Shown in pieces: positions 31,911 to 43,455 of a stretch of DNA of 64,000 nucleotides; position 1 is the first letter of the stretch; the number at the start of each line of letters is the position of its first letter. The stretch covers positions 942,930 through 1,006,929 of the forward strand of contig UYJD01000014.1 of assembly GCA_900618795.1 (NCBI GenBank). Direction: 5' to 3'. The notes under the pieces were generated by a model. The model was not told the DNA's origin. It saw nothing but the letters and a program-made list of their open reading frames with translations, and did not search any database. Both the position numbers and the translations under genes were made by a program. Origin of the DNA: Cyanodermella asteris. Its lineage: Eukaryota > Ascomycota > Lecanoromycetes > Ostropales > Stictidaceae.

Positions 31911-33218
31911 TCACTCCACAACACCCCTAAGATTACTCGTTCCCAGCCGATCTGACATGCTCGCAAAGAATTCCTTTTGCGCACCACAGCGCTCGTTGGT
32001 GCAATTCTGGCAACGAAGGCCCATCTGTCTGCTGCAAGCCTCTCCACTTTCGAGGTGAGACTTGGCCAGATCTGCCAGAGCTTGAATGAACACCTTGCTC
32101 CCGTTGAGACTTTCCGCCCTCTTGATACCTGTAGCCCCCATCTCCTGCGCCTCATGAATGACCTCTTGGTCCAACTCAAACAGTGTCTCGATGTGATCGC
32201 TGGTGAACGCAATTGGGACCAGAATCATGTCGTTGTAACCCTTTTTGACGTAATTTGGCACGGTGTCTGACGTCTGCGCCCCAAGCCATGCGCTAGGTCC
32301 AACTTGGCTTTGCCAGCACAGCTTGTAGGGATTCTTCATTCCCAGGCGGTGCATCACAGCGTATACCGTGGCCGCGACCTCTGCCGGATAGCTGTCGCCC
32401 CTGTTGACAACCGACATGGGAAGTGAATGCGCTGAGAACAGTAGCAAGACATTATCTCTCTTTTCAGCGGGATACGTTGCCAGCTGGTCCTCGATGTTCT
32501 GTGCGAATGCCTCCACCAATCCCTTGTGTTGGGGCCATCGATCAATGACACTCCACGTAATCTTGCCGTCCCCGTCTGCACTCTCTTTGCCCTCCAATCG
32601 GTTCCTCCACTTCCACAGCTCGTTCAAACTCGACCCAGTCGTTGAACAGCTGTACTGAGGGTATTGCGTGAATGCCACCGCGCGACCTCCCTTTCCGTTA
32701 CCGAATCCGTCATCCAGCAACTGCTGATACGTCGTTTCTGTCAGTGGCGCCGCATATCGAAATGCAACGTACGGTCGATGCGGCGCCGTCTCCGGACTCA
32801 TCTTGTCCAGCAGCTTGCACATCTCCTCCGCTTGGTGCTCACTCCACTTGCGAATTGGTGACCCGCCACCAATATCGCTGTACTGCTTTTTTATTTTGGG
32901 CGTCCGCCTCTTGCTGATCAGGGGGCCGAGATAGGGCTGTAATCGGCCGAGAGGAATTAGGTCGCCGTCGGCGAAGAGCCGTGAGAGAAAGTCCTCCACC
33001 TCGTCGGTTTTCGAGGGTCCGCCCATGTTAAGCAAAACCATTGCGGTACCTTGCTTGTTGGTAACTGGATGTACGGCTGTAGCGAGACTGCGCGTGAGGG
33101 TTTCGGGCCTTGTTCGCCATGGTTGGGATTTGTAGAGTGGTGTGGGCACACTGCCGACTGGGCGGAGAAGGGAAGAGGAGGATTTCGCAGCGCTGGTGAT
33201 AGGATTGCGCAACGCCAT
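31911..33218 (-). CDS. hem15: Ferrochelatase, mitochondrial
   Basis: An intronless 435-residue protein that inserts Fe2+ into protoporphyrin IX, the last step of haem synthesis at the inner mitochondrial membrane. The first about 50 residues are Ser/Arg-rich and lack acids, a good mitochondrial presequence. The core begins GTAMVLLNMGGPSKTDEVEDF. Further landmarks are YSDIGGGSPI, FTQYPQYSCSTTGSSLNE, LFSAHSLPMSVVNRGD with the catalytic His264, and FTSDHIETLFELD. The four cysteines of the [2Fe-2S] cluster are present at Cys191, Cys403, Cys406 and Cys411, in the spacing of the animal and fungal enzymes. The start at ATG 33218 fits the family length. Confidence 0.97.
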   Translation of the reverse strand: MALRNPITSAAKSSSSLLRPVGSVPTPLYKSQPWRTRPETLTRSLATAVHPVTNKQGTAMVLLNMGGPSKTDEVEDFLSRLFADGDLIPLGRLQPYLGPLISKRRTPKIKKQYSDIGGGSPIRKWSEHQAEEMCKLLDKMSPETAPHRPYVAFRYAAPLTETTYQQLLDDGFGNGKGGRAVAFTQYPQYSCSTTGSSLNELWKWRNRLEGKESADGDGKITWSVIDRWPQHKGLVEAFAQNIEDQLATYPAEKRDNVLLLFSAHSLPMSVVNRGDSYPAEVAATVYAVMHRLGMKNPYKLCWQSQVGPSAWLGAQTSDTVPNYVKKGYNDMILVPIAFTSDHIETLFELDQEVIHEAQEMGATGIKRAESLNGSKVFIQALADLAKSHLESGEACSRQMGLRCQNCTNERCGAQKEFFASMSDRLGTSNLRGVVE

Positions 33219-34114
33219 TGCTGCAGCTGGTGGTAAAGGATCGGGTCTGGATAGGGTCTGGGGATATACGGGGAGGGCAAAATGGGGTGGGTGTCCCGAG
33301 AAGCTTCAAAAGTGTCCGGATGGCTGGCGGCCGAGGATGGCAGATGGCGTGCAGGAACGATGACGTCAGCACACTCAGGTCTTTCTTGCACACGGGAGAT
33401 GCAATTTTCACCGAGTCGTCGCGAATTCACGGACCCAATAACGACATTGAGGAGTGAGGCTGCGCACACGGATAGGAGGATACACTTGTACTCAACTAAG
33501 CTGAGCTGTACTATGATTACGGAGACCCGTAACTTTATTGTCGACCCGCGAGCGTGGATGGAGCCCAGCGTTGCGGTCGGCCTTGCCGCATTGCCCGAAG
33601 AGCCGCGAGATAAGCTCAACCTCTGATCTCTCAAGAACATGCCAAAATTATGTATGGCTATCGCTGTTTCCAGAGTTGGCATGCGGTAGGTTGATAATCC
33701 GGTCTTTGCCGTCATGTCTCGAACCCAAAGCATCGACGGGTCTGCAAAAGCTTATACCTTGCCGTACGGCGTAAGCACGGTAAGAACCAAGAATTTTGGG
33801 TAGAAATGGAAAGACTGATCTTGCCACGCAATATGTACATCGTGAGAACGCTCATCAGCCTGTCAATCGCTTCGGTGTATCCGTTGCTTGTACTTCCAAC
33901 ATAATCGATCACGGCGTTCTCTATTCTATTTCTGACTGTATGCCTGGGCTCGACCAGCTATTATTTCTGAGACCTCTTGTCGACTTACCAGAAAGTTAAA
34001 GCGATTGGCCTCCCAATCGTGCTTACACCTGTTCATCCGCAAACATCACTATGAATAATCGTCTTGGTTCCCTTTTGACCATTCTTCTAACGCTACCTCC
34101 CGGCTTGGCTGAGT
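33219..34114. other. Intergenic
   Basis: The promoter side of ferrochelatase and the 5' flank of a P450 relic. No gene is seen; the missing N-terminus of the P450 may have been in the right part. Confidence 0.45.
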
Positions 34115-35566
34115 TTGCGCCTTGAAATGTGCACATATGGAAGTGAGCACAGTCTCAAATTCAAACAATGCGAAGTTTTCGGCACCTCATACGTTCTTGT
34201 GGGACCTGGCTACATGGAAGTTTGGACCGCCGATCCGGAAATGATTACCTCGATCATGAATCGCCCACGGTCTTTCCCCCAGTCGTGGCCGAGCATCCGA
34301 GTGCTGTCGATTTTTGGGACCGAATACCGTATCAAGTAACGGAGACGACTGGTCGAGGAAGCGCAAGGTCATTGCACCGATCGTCAATGACAAGATCAGA
34401 CAGTCCGTATGGGATGAAAGCCGAGAACAGGCCGACGAAATGACGAGGTACTTCCTGGCACAGCTCAAGGGAACGAAGTCTGGCGCTGATCAAAGCATCA
34501 AAGTCCTCCGTCAGGTTGCAATCAATGTCCTCGGCGCAGCCGGATATGACCAGCACCAGAAGTAGTCGTTGGACTCGCTGGAGCAGATTCCTGAGGGGCA
34601 CCAGATGAGCTACATTGGCTCTTTGCTGCAAGTGCTCAGGTTCCTGCCCGTTGCTGCGTTTATTCCTGGCTGGGTCCTGACTTTGCCATTCATGCCCGAG
34701 GGAGTCCAGAAGACGAAGACCGCAATGGACGAGTCCGAGGCGCATGCGAAGGAATTAGTGGCCAACGAGCGGGCATCGGGAAGGGACGCGCAGGATAGGA
34801 CACTACTGAGCATCACCGTGAAGACGTCTGATTTGGGCAAGATGAAAGCAGGAGAGGGGAAGTCGGAGGTCTACCTCACTGAGCATGAGATCCAAGGGAA
34901 CATGTTGCTTTTCACCGCGACGGGGCTCGACACGACGGCAATGCTATGGCATACGCCATCGGGCTCATAGCGCTCAGCGACGAACTGCAGGACTGGCTTA
35001 TCGAGGAGATTGACGAAGTCATGCCGCCAGGCCACGAGGTCTCCTACCAAGCCGCATTCCCAAAACTCAAGCGTATGGTTGCGGTCATGTTCGAGACGCT
35101 ACGTGTCTACACACTGGTAGCGCATTCAACGAGGGTTGTTCATGGTCCTTAGATGGTCACATCATCTGATGGGAATACTTATCCGCTGCCCGATGGCCTC
35201 GACATGTTCATCAGCCCCGGGTTGGCCCACAAGGATCCCAAGCACTGTGGAAAGGATGTGCAAGACTTCAAGCCGCAGCGATGGTTCGACAAGGACGGAA
35301 CATTTGTGCAGCGAGAAGGTCGGGTCTTTGCGTCGTGGAGTTCCGGTCCGAGAGTGTCTCCTGGAGCGAAGATGGCGCAGCTAGAGTTCGTCTCCGCGAT
35401 GGTGAATATCCTGAGGCAAGCTAAGGTGCGGCCTGTTGTTTTTCCAGGGGAGAGCATGGCAGATGCGAAGACATGGATCGCAGGTGTGATCGAGGACAGC
35501 CAACCTCTAACCACGCTTGAAATGAAAAGACCAGGGGATTTGAAACTGGAGTGGACGAGAAGATAA
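34115..35566 (+). pseudogene. Cytochrome P450 relic
   Basis: Fragments in order match a fungal P450: VGPGYMEVWTADPEMITSIM, then after a one-base shift near 34315 GPNTVSSNGDDWSRKRKVIA, an in-frame TAG near 34563, IPEGHQMSYIGSLLQV, the I-helix TATGLDTTAM, another shift near 34945, MAYAIGLIALSDELQDWLIE, FETLRVYT, another in-frame TAG near 35150 and the haem region SSGPRVSPGAKMAQLEF. In that last motif the position of the invariant haem-binding Cys is Ser. The N-terminal anchor is not found. With two shifts, two stops and loss of the cysteine this copy is dead. It lies just before a dead Zn2Cys6 regulator, so two neighbouring genes decayed together. Confidence 0.85.
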
Positions 35567-35661
35567 CTGTTTTGCAATCAGACGTTGAGATGAATGCATG
35601 GTGCGCCCCAAAACGCGCTCCAGGTGCTTCATCCTCCGCGCTCCTCCACCTCCCTACGTAC

Positions 35662-37337
35662 ATGTCGGCTCAACAAGCCTTGTACGCTCGAGCCTGCAAA
35701 GCGTATCGTGAGAAGAGACGAGGCTGTGACAAGCAGCTGCCCAAATCTAGACTGCGCAAAAGTCGGTCGAGCTTGCGAATACCCTCCAACACTCAGTTCA
35801 CCTGCAGCCTCGGCATCAACACCGCGCTTTCAGCGACCCAAGGCGACATCACGACCGAAAGCGCTTGACTTTCTGGCCAACCCGCCTTTGAACTTTGCGT
35901 CCTCGGTATCGCCCTCTCCGAGTTCTCCCCTAAAGACAACAAGCTCGGCAGCACCATGGTTTCTGGACTCCGCCGCTCCGCGCAACCATCACTTTCCCGG
36001 AGATGGCGCTATTCGATGGGCTGCTTTGGGTCATTCTCCTATTCAGATCACGGCTAACGAAGCGAACGACATTATGAGAAGATATGCGGACACAACTCAC
36101 CAATGGCTTCCTGTCGTATCTATCCAAAAACATGGTTCGTCTGCTCAGTGGACAAAACGGTGCAACTATCGAAGCAGCGAATGTATCAGCCTTGCTCTAC
36201 ACCATGGATCTTCTATCCAATCGGCGAACATCTCGAGGTCAAGACTTGTATGAGAGATCAAAGTGGCACTCCGAGTGTGCGGGCAGAATGCCCAAACTTC
36301 GACAATCTTGCTTGTGGCAGAAGTCCTGCTTGCTTTTTACGAACCTGGACAAGCGTTTTTTCCCGATGCATACCATCGCGCAGCTCATTGTAGCCGCATG
36401 TGTCTCGTACTTGGGCCTCACGACAGAAGAAAGGCGACTCAGCTATTGGGTAAGGCCCATTCTTGGAACAGAGCCGAGGAGCGACGCAGGCTCTGGTGGG
36501 CCGTGCTAACACTGGATCGTTACCTTCATGCTGGCTTTAGGTTTCATCCACTATTTATACCTACGATTCCGCCAAACGAAATCATCCCGGCAAACGAAAA
36601 CATGCGGGATTTTGGTGACATGGCTGTGAATCCGCCTCTTGTGATGAGCATCGAGGGACCTACTCAGGTTTCACCTTATGCACGGGTATGCCAGGCAGCC
36701 TACCTGCTCGGTAAAGTTTGTGAGCATGTCAATGAGAACCCAACCACTAAGGATCCGGATGTTCATTTTCACAACGCGTTCCAGATCTCCGAAGCCACCA
36801 TGTCCCTCCTCACATTGATCGAGCAGGAACGTACTTCGATCGAAGAATCACACAAGCTCTTCACGAGCCGTGCCCTATGCTTCTCGGCCCTCTTACTGCT
36901 CTATGGCGTCCACTCGCGCATCGAAGTGGACGAAGTCGAAGTGTGGGATCGCAACTGAGGCCAGAGACAGGACCTCCAGCAACTTGCACTCGACGGCTAC
37001 AAGACCATCGCACCGCGTGTCGGCGGTCTGGACTCAAGAGATCCATGAGCACATCACACGGGAGGGCGGCAGGATTGAATTGAGTCCACTGATACTCAAT
37101 TGTTTGTACTCGGCTGCTGGGGTGTATGCTTGGTAACTGAGAGAGACATGGGATGAGATATACTACATGAATCGGATCGACATACGAAGGACGCTGCGAG
37201 AACTACAGACAATTTGGGCGCTTGCATGTAAGTTCTCAGTCGGGCTCTGCTGGGGATAATGCTAACCGCATACAGCGGATTATCTCTCTTTACTTGAGGG
37301 AACAGAAATGGCTAACAAGAGAGCATTTCCTCGCTGA
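35662..37337 (+). pseudogene. Zn2Cys6 transcription factor relic
   Basis: ATG 35662 opens MSAQQALYARACKAYREKRR and GCDKQLPK, the first half of a zinc cluster in which the second Cys is Tyr; a shift then leads to CAKVGRACEYPPTLSS in another frame. The middle homology region follows in pieces (THQWLPVVSI; ANVSALLYTMDLLSN; VAEVLLAFYEPGQAFFPDAY; AEERRRLWWAVLTLDRYLHA), with at least two more shifts. Stops fall near 36956 and 37135 before the last recognisable segment, LRELQTIWALA, which joins over a plausible intron (37229-37275) to DYLSLLEGTEMANKRA. Loss of the zinc ligand and repeated shifts show a pseudogene. It is 95 bp from the P450 relic, like a regulator and its target in a former cluster. 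Confidence 0.78.
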
Positions 37338-37388
37338 TCTGCGATTCGACCTGAGCTCGACGCGCGTTCAATTTGACCTGTTAGCCAT

Positions 37389-38524
37389 CTACTCTCTCAA
37401 AGGGACCGTGTCCACCCATGTGTAAGGCATCATGCTCTCCACAAAACGGTCGCCGACTACTTCAACCTTCTTCAGCGCCTGTTCAATGTCCGAGTTCTCC
37501 TTGCTCGACAATTCAAAGTCAAACGAGGCGATGTTTTGGTCAAGATTAGCCTCTTTGGTTGTCCCGGGAATAGCGAAGAAGTTGTCACCTTGAGCTAGCA
37601 CCCACTGCAAAGCAAGCTGCCCGGCGCTACAACCCTTGGCTTTGGCAATCTCCTCGATCGTGTCGGCTAATTCCAGATTGCGTGGAAAGTTCTCTTCCGT
37701 GAAACGAGGCATTGTCAGCCTTCTGTCGTCCTTGTCCAGATCCGCACGCGAACGAATCTTCCCACCGAGCATCCCTCGACCGAGAGGCGAGTACGCCACA
37801 ATGGCGACACCGAGCTCTTTGCAAGCATCAACCAGGCCGTTGAGCCTAGCCTCGGTCGAAAAGGGCGAAAACTCAATCTGAACAGCGGCGATGTGATGGA
37901 CTTTGCAAGCTCGTCTCAATGTGTTTGCTGAGCATTCGCTGAGACCAAGATACCTGATCTTTCCGGCCTCTTTCAGCTCGGTCATGACTTTGACAGTCTG
38001 CTCGATCGGAATTTGAGGATCAATGCGATGGCAATAGAAGAGGTCAATCGGATCCCCATCCGCTAGCTTTAGACGCTTCCTGCTACGCTCGCAGGCGTCG
38101 CGAATGTACTGCGGGTCGTTATTCGGCTCCGGCGCCTTTCCTGGTGGCGCCCAGATGCCGAATTTGCTGGCTAGGAAGATGTCGCTCCTCTTGCCGCTGC
38201 GTTCAAACCACCTGCGCACATTAGCTCCGCCGGCAGTCCAAAGTGGCGTCTCAAGGTACCTGGCGATTATGTCCTCGTTGTCTCCGTACACATCCGCGCT
38301 ATCCCAGTTGACACAGCCATGACTGTAAGCGTAATCGAGAAAAGCCAGACGTTCGTCGTCTGGACGCTTCGGCCCATATGACATCGACAAGCCCATCAGT
38401 CCAAGTCCTAGATTCCTGTTACCCTCAATTGGATTATATGTATAGTGAGCAATGACGGACCTTGGGCTGGGATCATGGGCCTGTTTCTGCCGAGTTGTCG
38501 TCTCGGGATCTGAGCTGGAGGCAT
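37389..38524 (-). CDS. Aldo-keto reductase (AKR13/YakC-like)
   Basis: Two exons, 38524-38461 and 38407-37389, encode 360 residues; the intron 38408-38460 joins PRRQLGRNRPMIPAQ to GLGLMGLSMSYG, restoring the family start. The donor (GTCCGT) is not ideal. The TIM-barrel motifs are WDSADVYGDNED (catalytic Asp57 and Tyr62), LASKFG (Lys103), LFYCHRIDP (catalytic His), IRYLGLSECSA, VQIEFSPFS and AYSPLGRGML. The C-terminal NADPH-binding segment is AIPGTTKEANLDQNIAS. Such enzymes reduce aldehydes and ketones, and also act in detoxification. The gene ends 51 bp from the end of the regulator relic on the other strand and itself looks intact. Confidence 0.92.
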
Positions 38525-38945
38525 AATGAGGGTTGGGGTGTGTTCTGAGGTGTAAGGGGCAAGTCAAATCGACCGAGGGAGAGCTTCTTCCTCGCTATAC
38601 ATGCAATCCAGAATTCTCGTCAGTCGCATGCTGGATGCGGAGGCCGGCGCGGGGTCGGGTTGATTGCGTGCGGGCATGGATACGATAAGTACCTACTGAG
38701 CATTGTAGCCTCTGTATGCAGATCCAGTTGGATGCTGTGACTTGGGTCAGTGATTCCGAACTCGATCGGAGAATGATCTCACGATGACTCATTCTCACCG
38801 ACATACCGATGGTCGAATGATTCTACTTTCAGAGATACAATCTGGTCGCACATTCATTCCGAGAAAGTATTGATGCTTTTCATCAAACGCTCAAACTGTA
38901 TATTGCAAGAACACGCCCAAAGCCAACGCCATGCGTAGAACGCCC
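38525..38945. other. Intergenic
   Basis: The aldo-keto reductase promoter and the 3' flank of the next minus-strand gene. No feature is recognised. Confidence 0.5.
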
Positions 38946-39872
38946 TCATTTCTGCAACATCCTCATAGTGTTCATCTCCCTCCCCACCAAGCCCTTCTTC
39001 ATCGCCGTTGCCATCGCATCCCTCCCACCGCCCGTCAACATCTTCATTCTCGAAATCAGCACCCTGTGCATCGCCATCTGCAGATCCATCTTCTGCCTTG
39101 CCGCGTCCTTGACCTTCTCCGCCGTGCCCCGATCTTCCATCCGAACCGGCTCGACGCCGCCCTCCTTCACCAGCAAGAAGACATCCAGCACCGCTGCGCA
39201 AAGGCCCTTGACCTGCTTCTTCGCATTCGCCTCGTTGGCATCGTTGACCAGCTCCTCGTCGCTCTCCCAGTAAATTGTGTCCACGATGCCCACGATCATG
39301 GTATCCCACTCGAATTTCTCGCGGAGAATGTTCGGATGCGAGAGCGCAACAACGTCGATGCGCTCAATCTCGAGCTCGAGACGAAAGATCTCGCGGCTCG
39401 TCCGTCGGGAACAGAAATGAACTTTCGCGCGCCCGTTGACCGTGTGAGGGGCCGATTTCTTCAAACTCGGCTGCTCGTCGTGGTACTCGAATTCGGAGTA
39501 TACGAACCACTTGTCCTTCTCGCTCGATTGAGGCCCGCCAAACTCGCTCCCTTCGGTCATCGACTTGGTCGCGATGACCTCGTCCCGCCCGGGGACGTGT
39601 CCCTCGAGGAGTTCCCACACCTGCGCTCCCGACAGCAAGACGGGCCAGCTCGCGGAGGCCGGCCTCTGGATTTCGCGCGGTGGAAGCGGAAGGTCGGAGG
39701 GTCGCGCGTGGTCGCGGGGCAGCACATGTTTGGGCCGCCCGTCCGACACCATCACGTACCCGGAATGCTCGATGACATTCTGCAGGTAGCTCACATTGTC
39801 TTTGCTGTTCCTGCTGCGCGGCGCACGCGCGGAAGCGACAATGTTCTTGGGCGTGTACAGTGCCAATGCCAT
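38946..39872 (-). CDS. Conserved-looking hypothetical protein
   Basis: An intronless 308-residue protein from ATG 39872 (MALALYTPKNIVASARAPRS). The sequence has a folded look: SYLQNVIEHSGYVMVSDGRP, a proline-rich segment, WFVYSEFEYHDE, REIFRLELEIERIDVVAL, EWDTMIVGIVDTIYWES, then a helical part (AKKQVKGLCAAVLDVFLLVK) and a Met/Lys-rich C-terminus. There is no signal peptide or membrane span. I do not recognise a family. The strong codon pattern across one frame, against poor alternatives in the other frames, supports a real gene. It is followed upstream by 1.6 kb without a gene. Confidence 0.7.
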   Translation of the reverse strand: MALALYTPKNIVASARAPRSRNSKDNVSYLQNVIEHSGYVMVSDGRPKHVLPRDHARPSDLPLPPREIQRPASASWPVLLSGAQVWELLEGHVPGRDEVIATKSMTEGSEFGGPQSSEKDKWFVYSEFEYHDEQPSLKKSAPHTVNGRAKVHFCSRRTSREIFRLELEIERIDVVALSHPNILREKFEWDTMIVGIVDTIYWESDEELVNDANEANAKKQVKGLCAAVLDVFLLVKEGGVEPVRMEDRGTAEKVKDAARQKMDLQMAMHRVLISRMKMLTGGGRDAMATAMKKGLVGREMNTMRMLQK

Positions 39873-41497
39873 TATTGCGTGCGCCCAGCGACGCCGAGAG
39901 GGAAAACAAGAACGAAGGTGGGGAAGAAGGGGGAGGGACGAAAGTGGACACGCACCGGCTTCTGGAAGGTGGCGTCGAACGTTTTCTTCTTATTGCATTG
40001 GACTTGGGGCGGACGCTAGGAGGGTGTTATGGCGGGTAGGATTTTTAGTCGCTTCCCGTTCGGCCCCGACGGCAAGATATCGAGATGAGGATGCCATTAG
40101 GGGAATACGACTGGTCTAGAGGGTCTGGACGGCTTTTGGATGTGGAAACGAGATAGCGCAGGTCGAAATCGTGTGCGTGAGACAGCTCATCTTCCCCATT
40201 GTTTGGCCCTTCCCATCTCGTCAAGAATTGCGCCATAAGCGTCTTACTTTGCATTTTGCTTTCAGGGCGGGTATGTCTTGGTCGAGTCTGTTGCAGTAAT
40301 GTTGATCTCTGTTTGTTGCATGTCAGCAATGAGCCTTCGAAAACCCCAGACGCGACCGGCATCAATGTACTCAGAAGCAAGGAAGTCCGAGCTACATCGG
40401 CTCGCCTCAAAATAGGGTACCAAGTTCGACCCGTGGCAGTGTATCACTTGCTGCTGACCCATTGCAAAAGCTCAGTGCACCATTCTCAGGATTCGGTGCC
40501 GAGGCGGTGTTCGTGTCCAACCTTTTGTGCATCGCCGTGAATCACGGGCGCGGCCATGTGTAGAAAGCGCACACAAGATACGAGGGTGTAGTTGACCATG
40601 TGGGGGGACCCCACGGTACCCCGGCACGTAAGCGAGTGTATACAGGCATCGGGTGGAATGCTAAACGACATTGCGCTGCTCGTATGATCCATGCGATGCG
40701 GTCTTGTCGTGCATGGTCGTCAGCGGTGTTTGAAAGAGGATTGCAAGCGTTGCTATGAATTCACCTGTGCTATGACTCGGAAAGCGTGAATGAAGACACT
40801 TGTAGCTGGTAGCTGGGAGCTGGTAGCTGGCATCGTTAAATCACAATTTGATCTGTTCTCTTGTTTGTCGAAAAGCGTTAACAAGCGGAGAGCGTGGGCA
40901 CTGCGCGTTCACATATCTCGATGTCCGTCTTGATGGTGGCCTTCGCGAGCAGTCTCTTCAAAGGAATAGGAAGTTGAGTATTGACATCAGGATAGGTGGT
41001 TATCTGCTAAATCAAGTAGCCTGTGATAAATGTGATGAACCCATAAAGATGCTGATCATCCCAATGCTAGACTTAACTCTATTACTGAACAAAATAGCTT
41101 GTTCAAAATGGTGTAGATTGGCAAACATGCAAGCCACCAAACAGTGAATGAGGCTTGGGGTGCCTAGATGTAACATTGTCCCCATACATTGAAGGTGACC
41201 AGGAGGATTATCTTGTTGCAGACATACATAAATATATGGTCCTTGACCAAGTCCTTGACCAAACATCCCGGTCCACAGCTCCTGCAGCCCAACGAAATTC
41301 TGGAAGAGTTTCAAGACATCATGCATTTCGGGGCTGCCTTCAAACCTATATAACTGCAGCAAAATTTACAAAGAGATCGAGATATGCATTGCTGGTCAGC
41401 TCGGCTAGCGTCTGTACAGCAGAGACGGCAGACATGTTCAGCAAGGCGGACGGGCGAATCTGGCGAGTCGCCTTCGAGTGCATTATCAAGCACTCCG
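39873..41497. other. Intergenic (1.6 kb)
   Basis: A gene-free stretch holding the promoter of the hypothetical gene at the left, a short tandem heptamer repeat at 40802-40829 and the 3' flank of the enoyl-CoA hydratase gene at the right. Short frames here have no motif. Confidence 0.45.
40802..40829. repeat. Short tandem heptamer repeat
   Basis: Four consecutive 7-bp units of the form GTAGCTG, the third being GGAGCTG. It is a small minisatellite in a non-coding region. Confidence 0.85.
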
Positions 41498-42946
41498 TTA
41501 CAGTTTGCTCGCGCTCACACCCGCAATCTTCCCTCCAGTCGACTCCCAAGCCTCGACTCGACTCTCAGTTTCCGCCGCCAACTCTTGCCTCCGTCCCGCA
41601 AGGCTGTCGACCAACCCATCCTCTTCCGCTTGCTCCAAATCCAATGTCTTGATCAGATCTCGATAAAACTCCTCCTTGAGCTGTCCATAAACACCACTGA
41701 CACCCTTCTCTACCAAGCCCTTCGCCTTGACCATTTCGAGCACCTCATTGATGCCACCGACGCCATCGACGAGGCCGATACTCTCCGCCTCCTTACCACC
41801 CCAGCGCTTTCCTTCGAGCGCCAAGTGTCTGAACACGACGGCTGGGAATTTGGTGCGGAATAGGGAGCTCATAGCGGGGCGGAGGGGCGCGCCGAAGTCG
41901 ACTTCGTTGAGGCAGAGGTAGCCGCGGTCTGGATTCATGATGCGGTAGTCGTGGGCTACGGCCGTCATGAGGGCGCCGGCGAAGGCGTGGCCGGGCATAA
42001 GAGCGATTGTGGGCATGGGGTAGCTAGACGATGGTCAGTCACGTTCCCGTTCATGCCGAAATGTGTCTTGATGGTACAGCTGGTATTGAAAGTAACGATG
42101 AAGATCAAGGCAAATAAACATGACGTCTATGACCGGGTCTCTGAGCGGCAACAAGGTCCCTGGTTTCGGAGATGTTCAATCGTGGAGACGAGAGTTTGTT
42201 TCAAGGAGCGGTGACGTTGGTAGGCAAGAGGCAATCGTTCAAGTGGCCGCGTCTTGCATTCAGCTGAGGACCACGGTGAAGACTTTTACTCGGGTTCGGT
42301 GATTATCTCGCCGCATTCAGTAGGCGCCGCAAAGATTGTAAAGTCGATAGCTGAGGATCCATCTCCCCAGGCCGATCGACGGTACTTTCTGTCAAATCGG
42401 AGAGTTGAAGGTCCTCGCATGGACAAGGCTGGGGAATGCTGATGTTGGCTGACAAGGCTGATATTCAATACGCGGGATGTTCTGACGATCCTTGCTCCTG
42501 CGGCGTAGACTTTTGCCTACACGGGATCGAAAGACATTGACCGATGGCAGTCCATCGATGCGGGCTGCATGCGAGATTGCACTCTCGGAGACCGAACGAA
42601 ACTGTTCAAGCAATGATGCAAACTAAGAATGAACTTACGTCAGTAATCTGCGCCACAGCGGATACAGCGTATGCTGAAAGAACGACTGAGCCGAAGCAGC
42701 CTCAAGGTCCAAGCCATTGCCATAGAATTTGGCGATGCCAGAAGTCGTCACAACGACACCGCGGGGCAGTTTTTGTTCGATGATGTCCAGAGCAAGGAGG
42801 AAGGCCTTGTTGAAATCAGGCAAAAGGCGGTTATCGGGCGGAGACGAAAAGGTAAGGAGGTAGACACGGGGTGCCGGTTCAGTGCAGATGAAGCTACCTC
42901 CTGTTGCCTCGATGGGCAAGGTGAACAAAGAGGGCACGGGCGCCAT
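41498..42946 (-). CDS. Peroxisomal enoyl-CoA hydratase/isomerase
   Basis: Exons 42946-42639 and 42023-41498 encode 277 residues of the crotonase family. The N-part shows VYLLTFSSPPDNRLLPDF and GVVVTTSGIAKFYGNGLDLE, the latter the usual oxyanion-hole loop. After the splice come YPMPTIALMPGHAFAGALM, MNPDRGYLCLNEVDFGAPL and KEAESIGLVDGV. The protein ends SKL, a canonical PTS1 signal, so it should act in peroxisomes, probably in beta-oxidation of unsaturated fatty acids like yeast Eci1/Dci1. The intron (42024-42638) is 615 nt, far longer than any other here, yet has a GTAAGT donor, CTGAC branch and TAG acceptor and joins LLT to YPMP exactly as in homologues. ATG 42946 gives the expected length. 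Confidence 0.9.
42024..42638 (-). other. Unusually long intron (615 nt)
   Basis: The intron of the peroxisomal hydratase gene. Its borders are consensus, but it is four times longer than the next longest in the window. I found no terminal repeats or coding domain inside. Confidence 0.7.
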
Positions 42947-43455
42947 AATGGCGAAGTTGTTGAGACGGGGAAGTTGATAGATTTGCAGGCAAATTGCAGG
43001 GTGTGGGGAGTTTCGGAGAGTGCAAGTCTCGTGAGGGCTCGGGGGAGGATGATGACCAGGCAAAGTGTCTTGAGGATAAGGCTGGGGGCGAAAGTCGAGC
43101 AAGAATCACGCCGTAGTGGAGTACTTTGCGTGAGATTAAGTGTCAAGCAAAAGTTAGGCAACAATGTCGGGATAGAGTCAACATATCGTCGATGCAGCTT
43201 GAGCGAAGCATGGTCGCTTACTGAAATGAACCTCGGCTGTTCACTGGGCCAAACTAGTCGTCACATGACCTACTCCAAGTCGTGGTCGGATTATGAAGCA
43301 CGGTAGTAAGTCGAGTCCGAGCCAATGCTTCATTGGTCGATTATTGTAATCTTCGTAGGTCTAGCATCATCTACGTAGCCGCCACAACCGCAGTCCGTCA
43401 GTATGTACAAATTCCCGCCGTCTTTGCCCAAAATCATGCTTCTCGTGTACTTTTA
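42947..43455. other. Intergenic
   Basis: Promoter region of the hydratase gene and 3' flank of the squalene epoxidase gene. No other gene is recognised. Confidence 0.5.

Noticed and set aside
38931-40019. Plus-strand frame of 362 codons
   Set aside because: It is rich in His, Arg and Pro and overlies the better minus-strand gene at 38946-39872; it reads as a GC-rich antisense shadow.
41155-41652. Plus-strand frame over the 3' end of the hydratase gene
   Set aside because: Its right half is antisense to the hydratase coding sequence and its left half lacks motifs.
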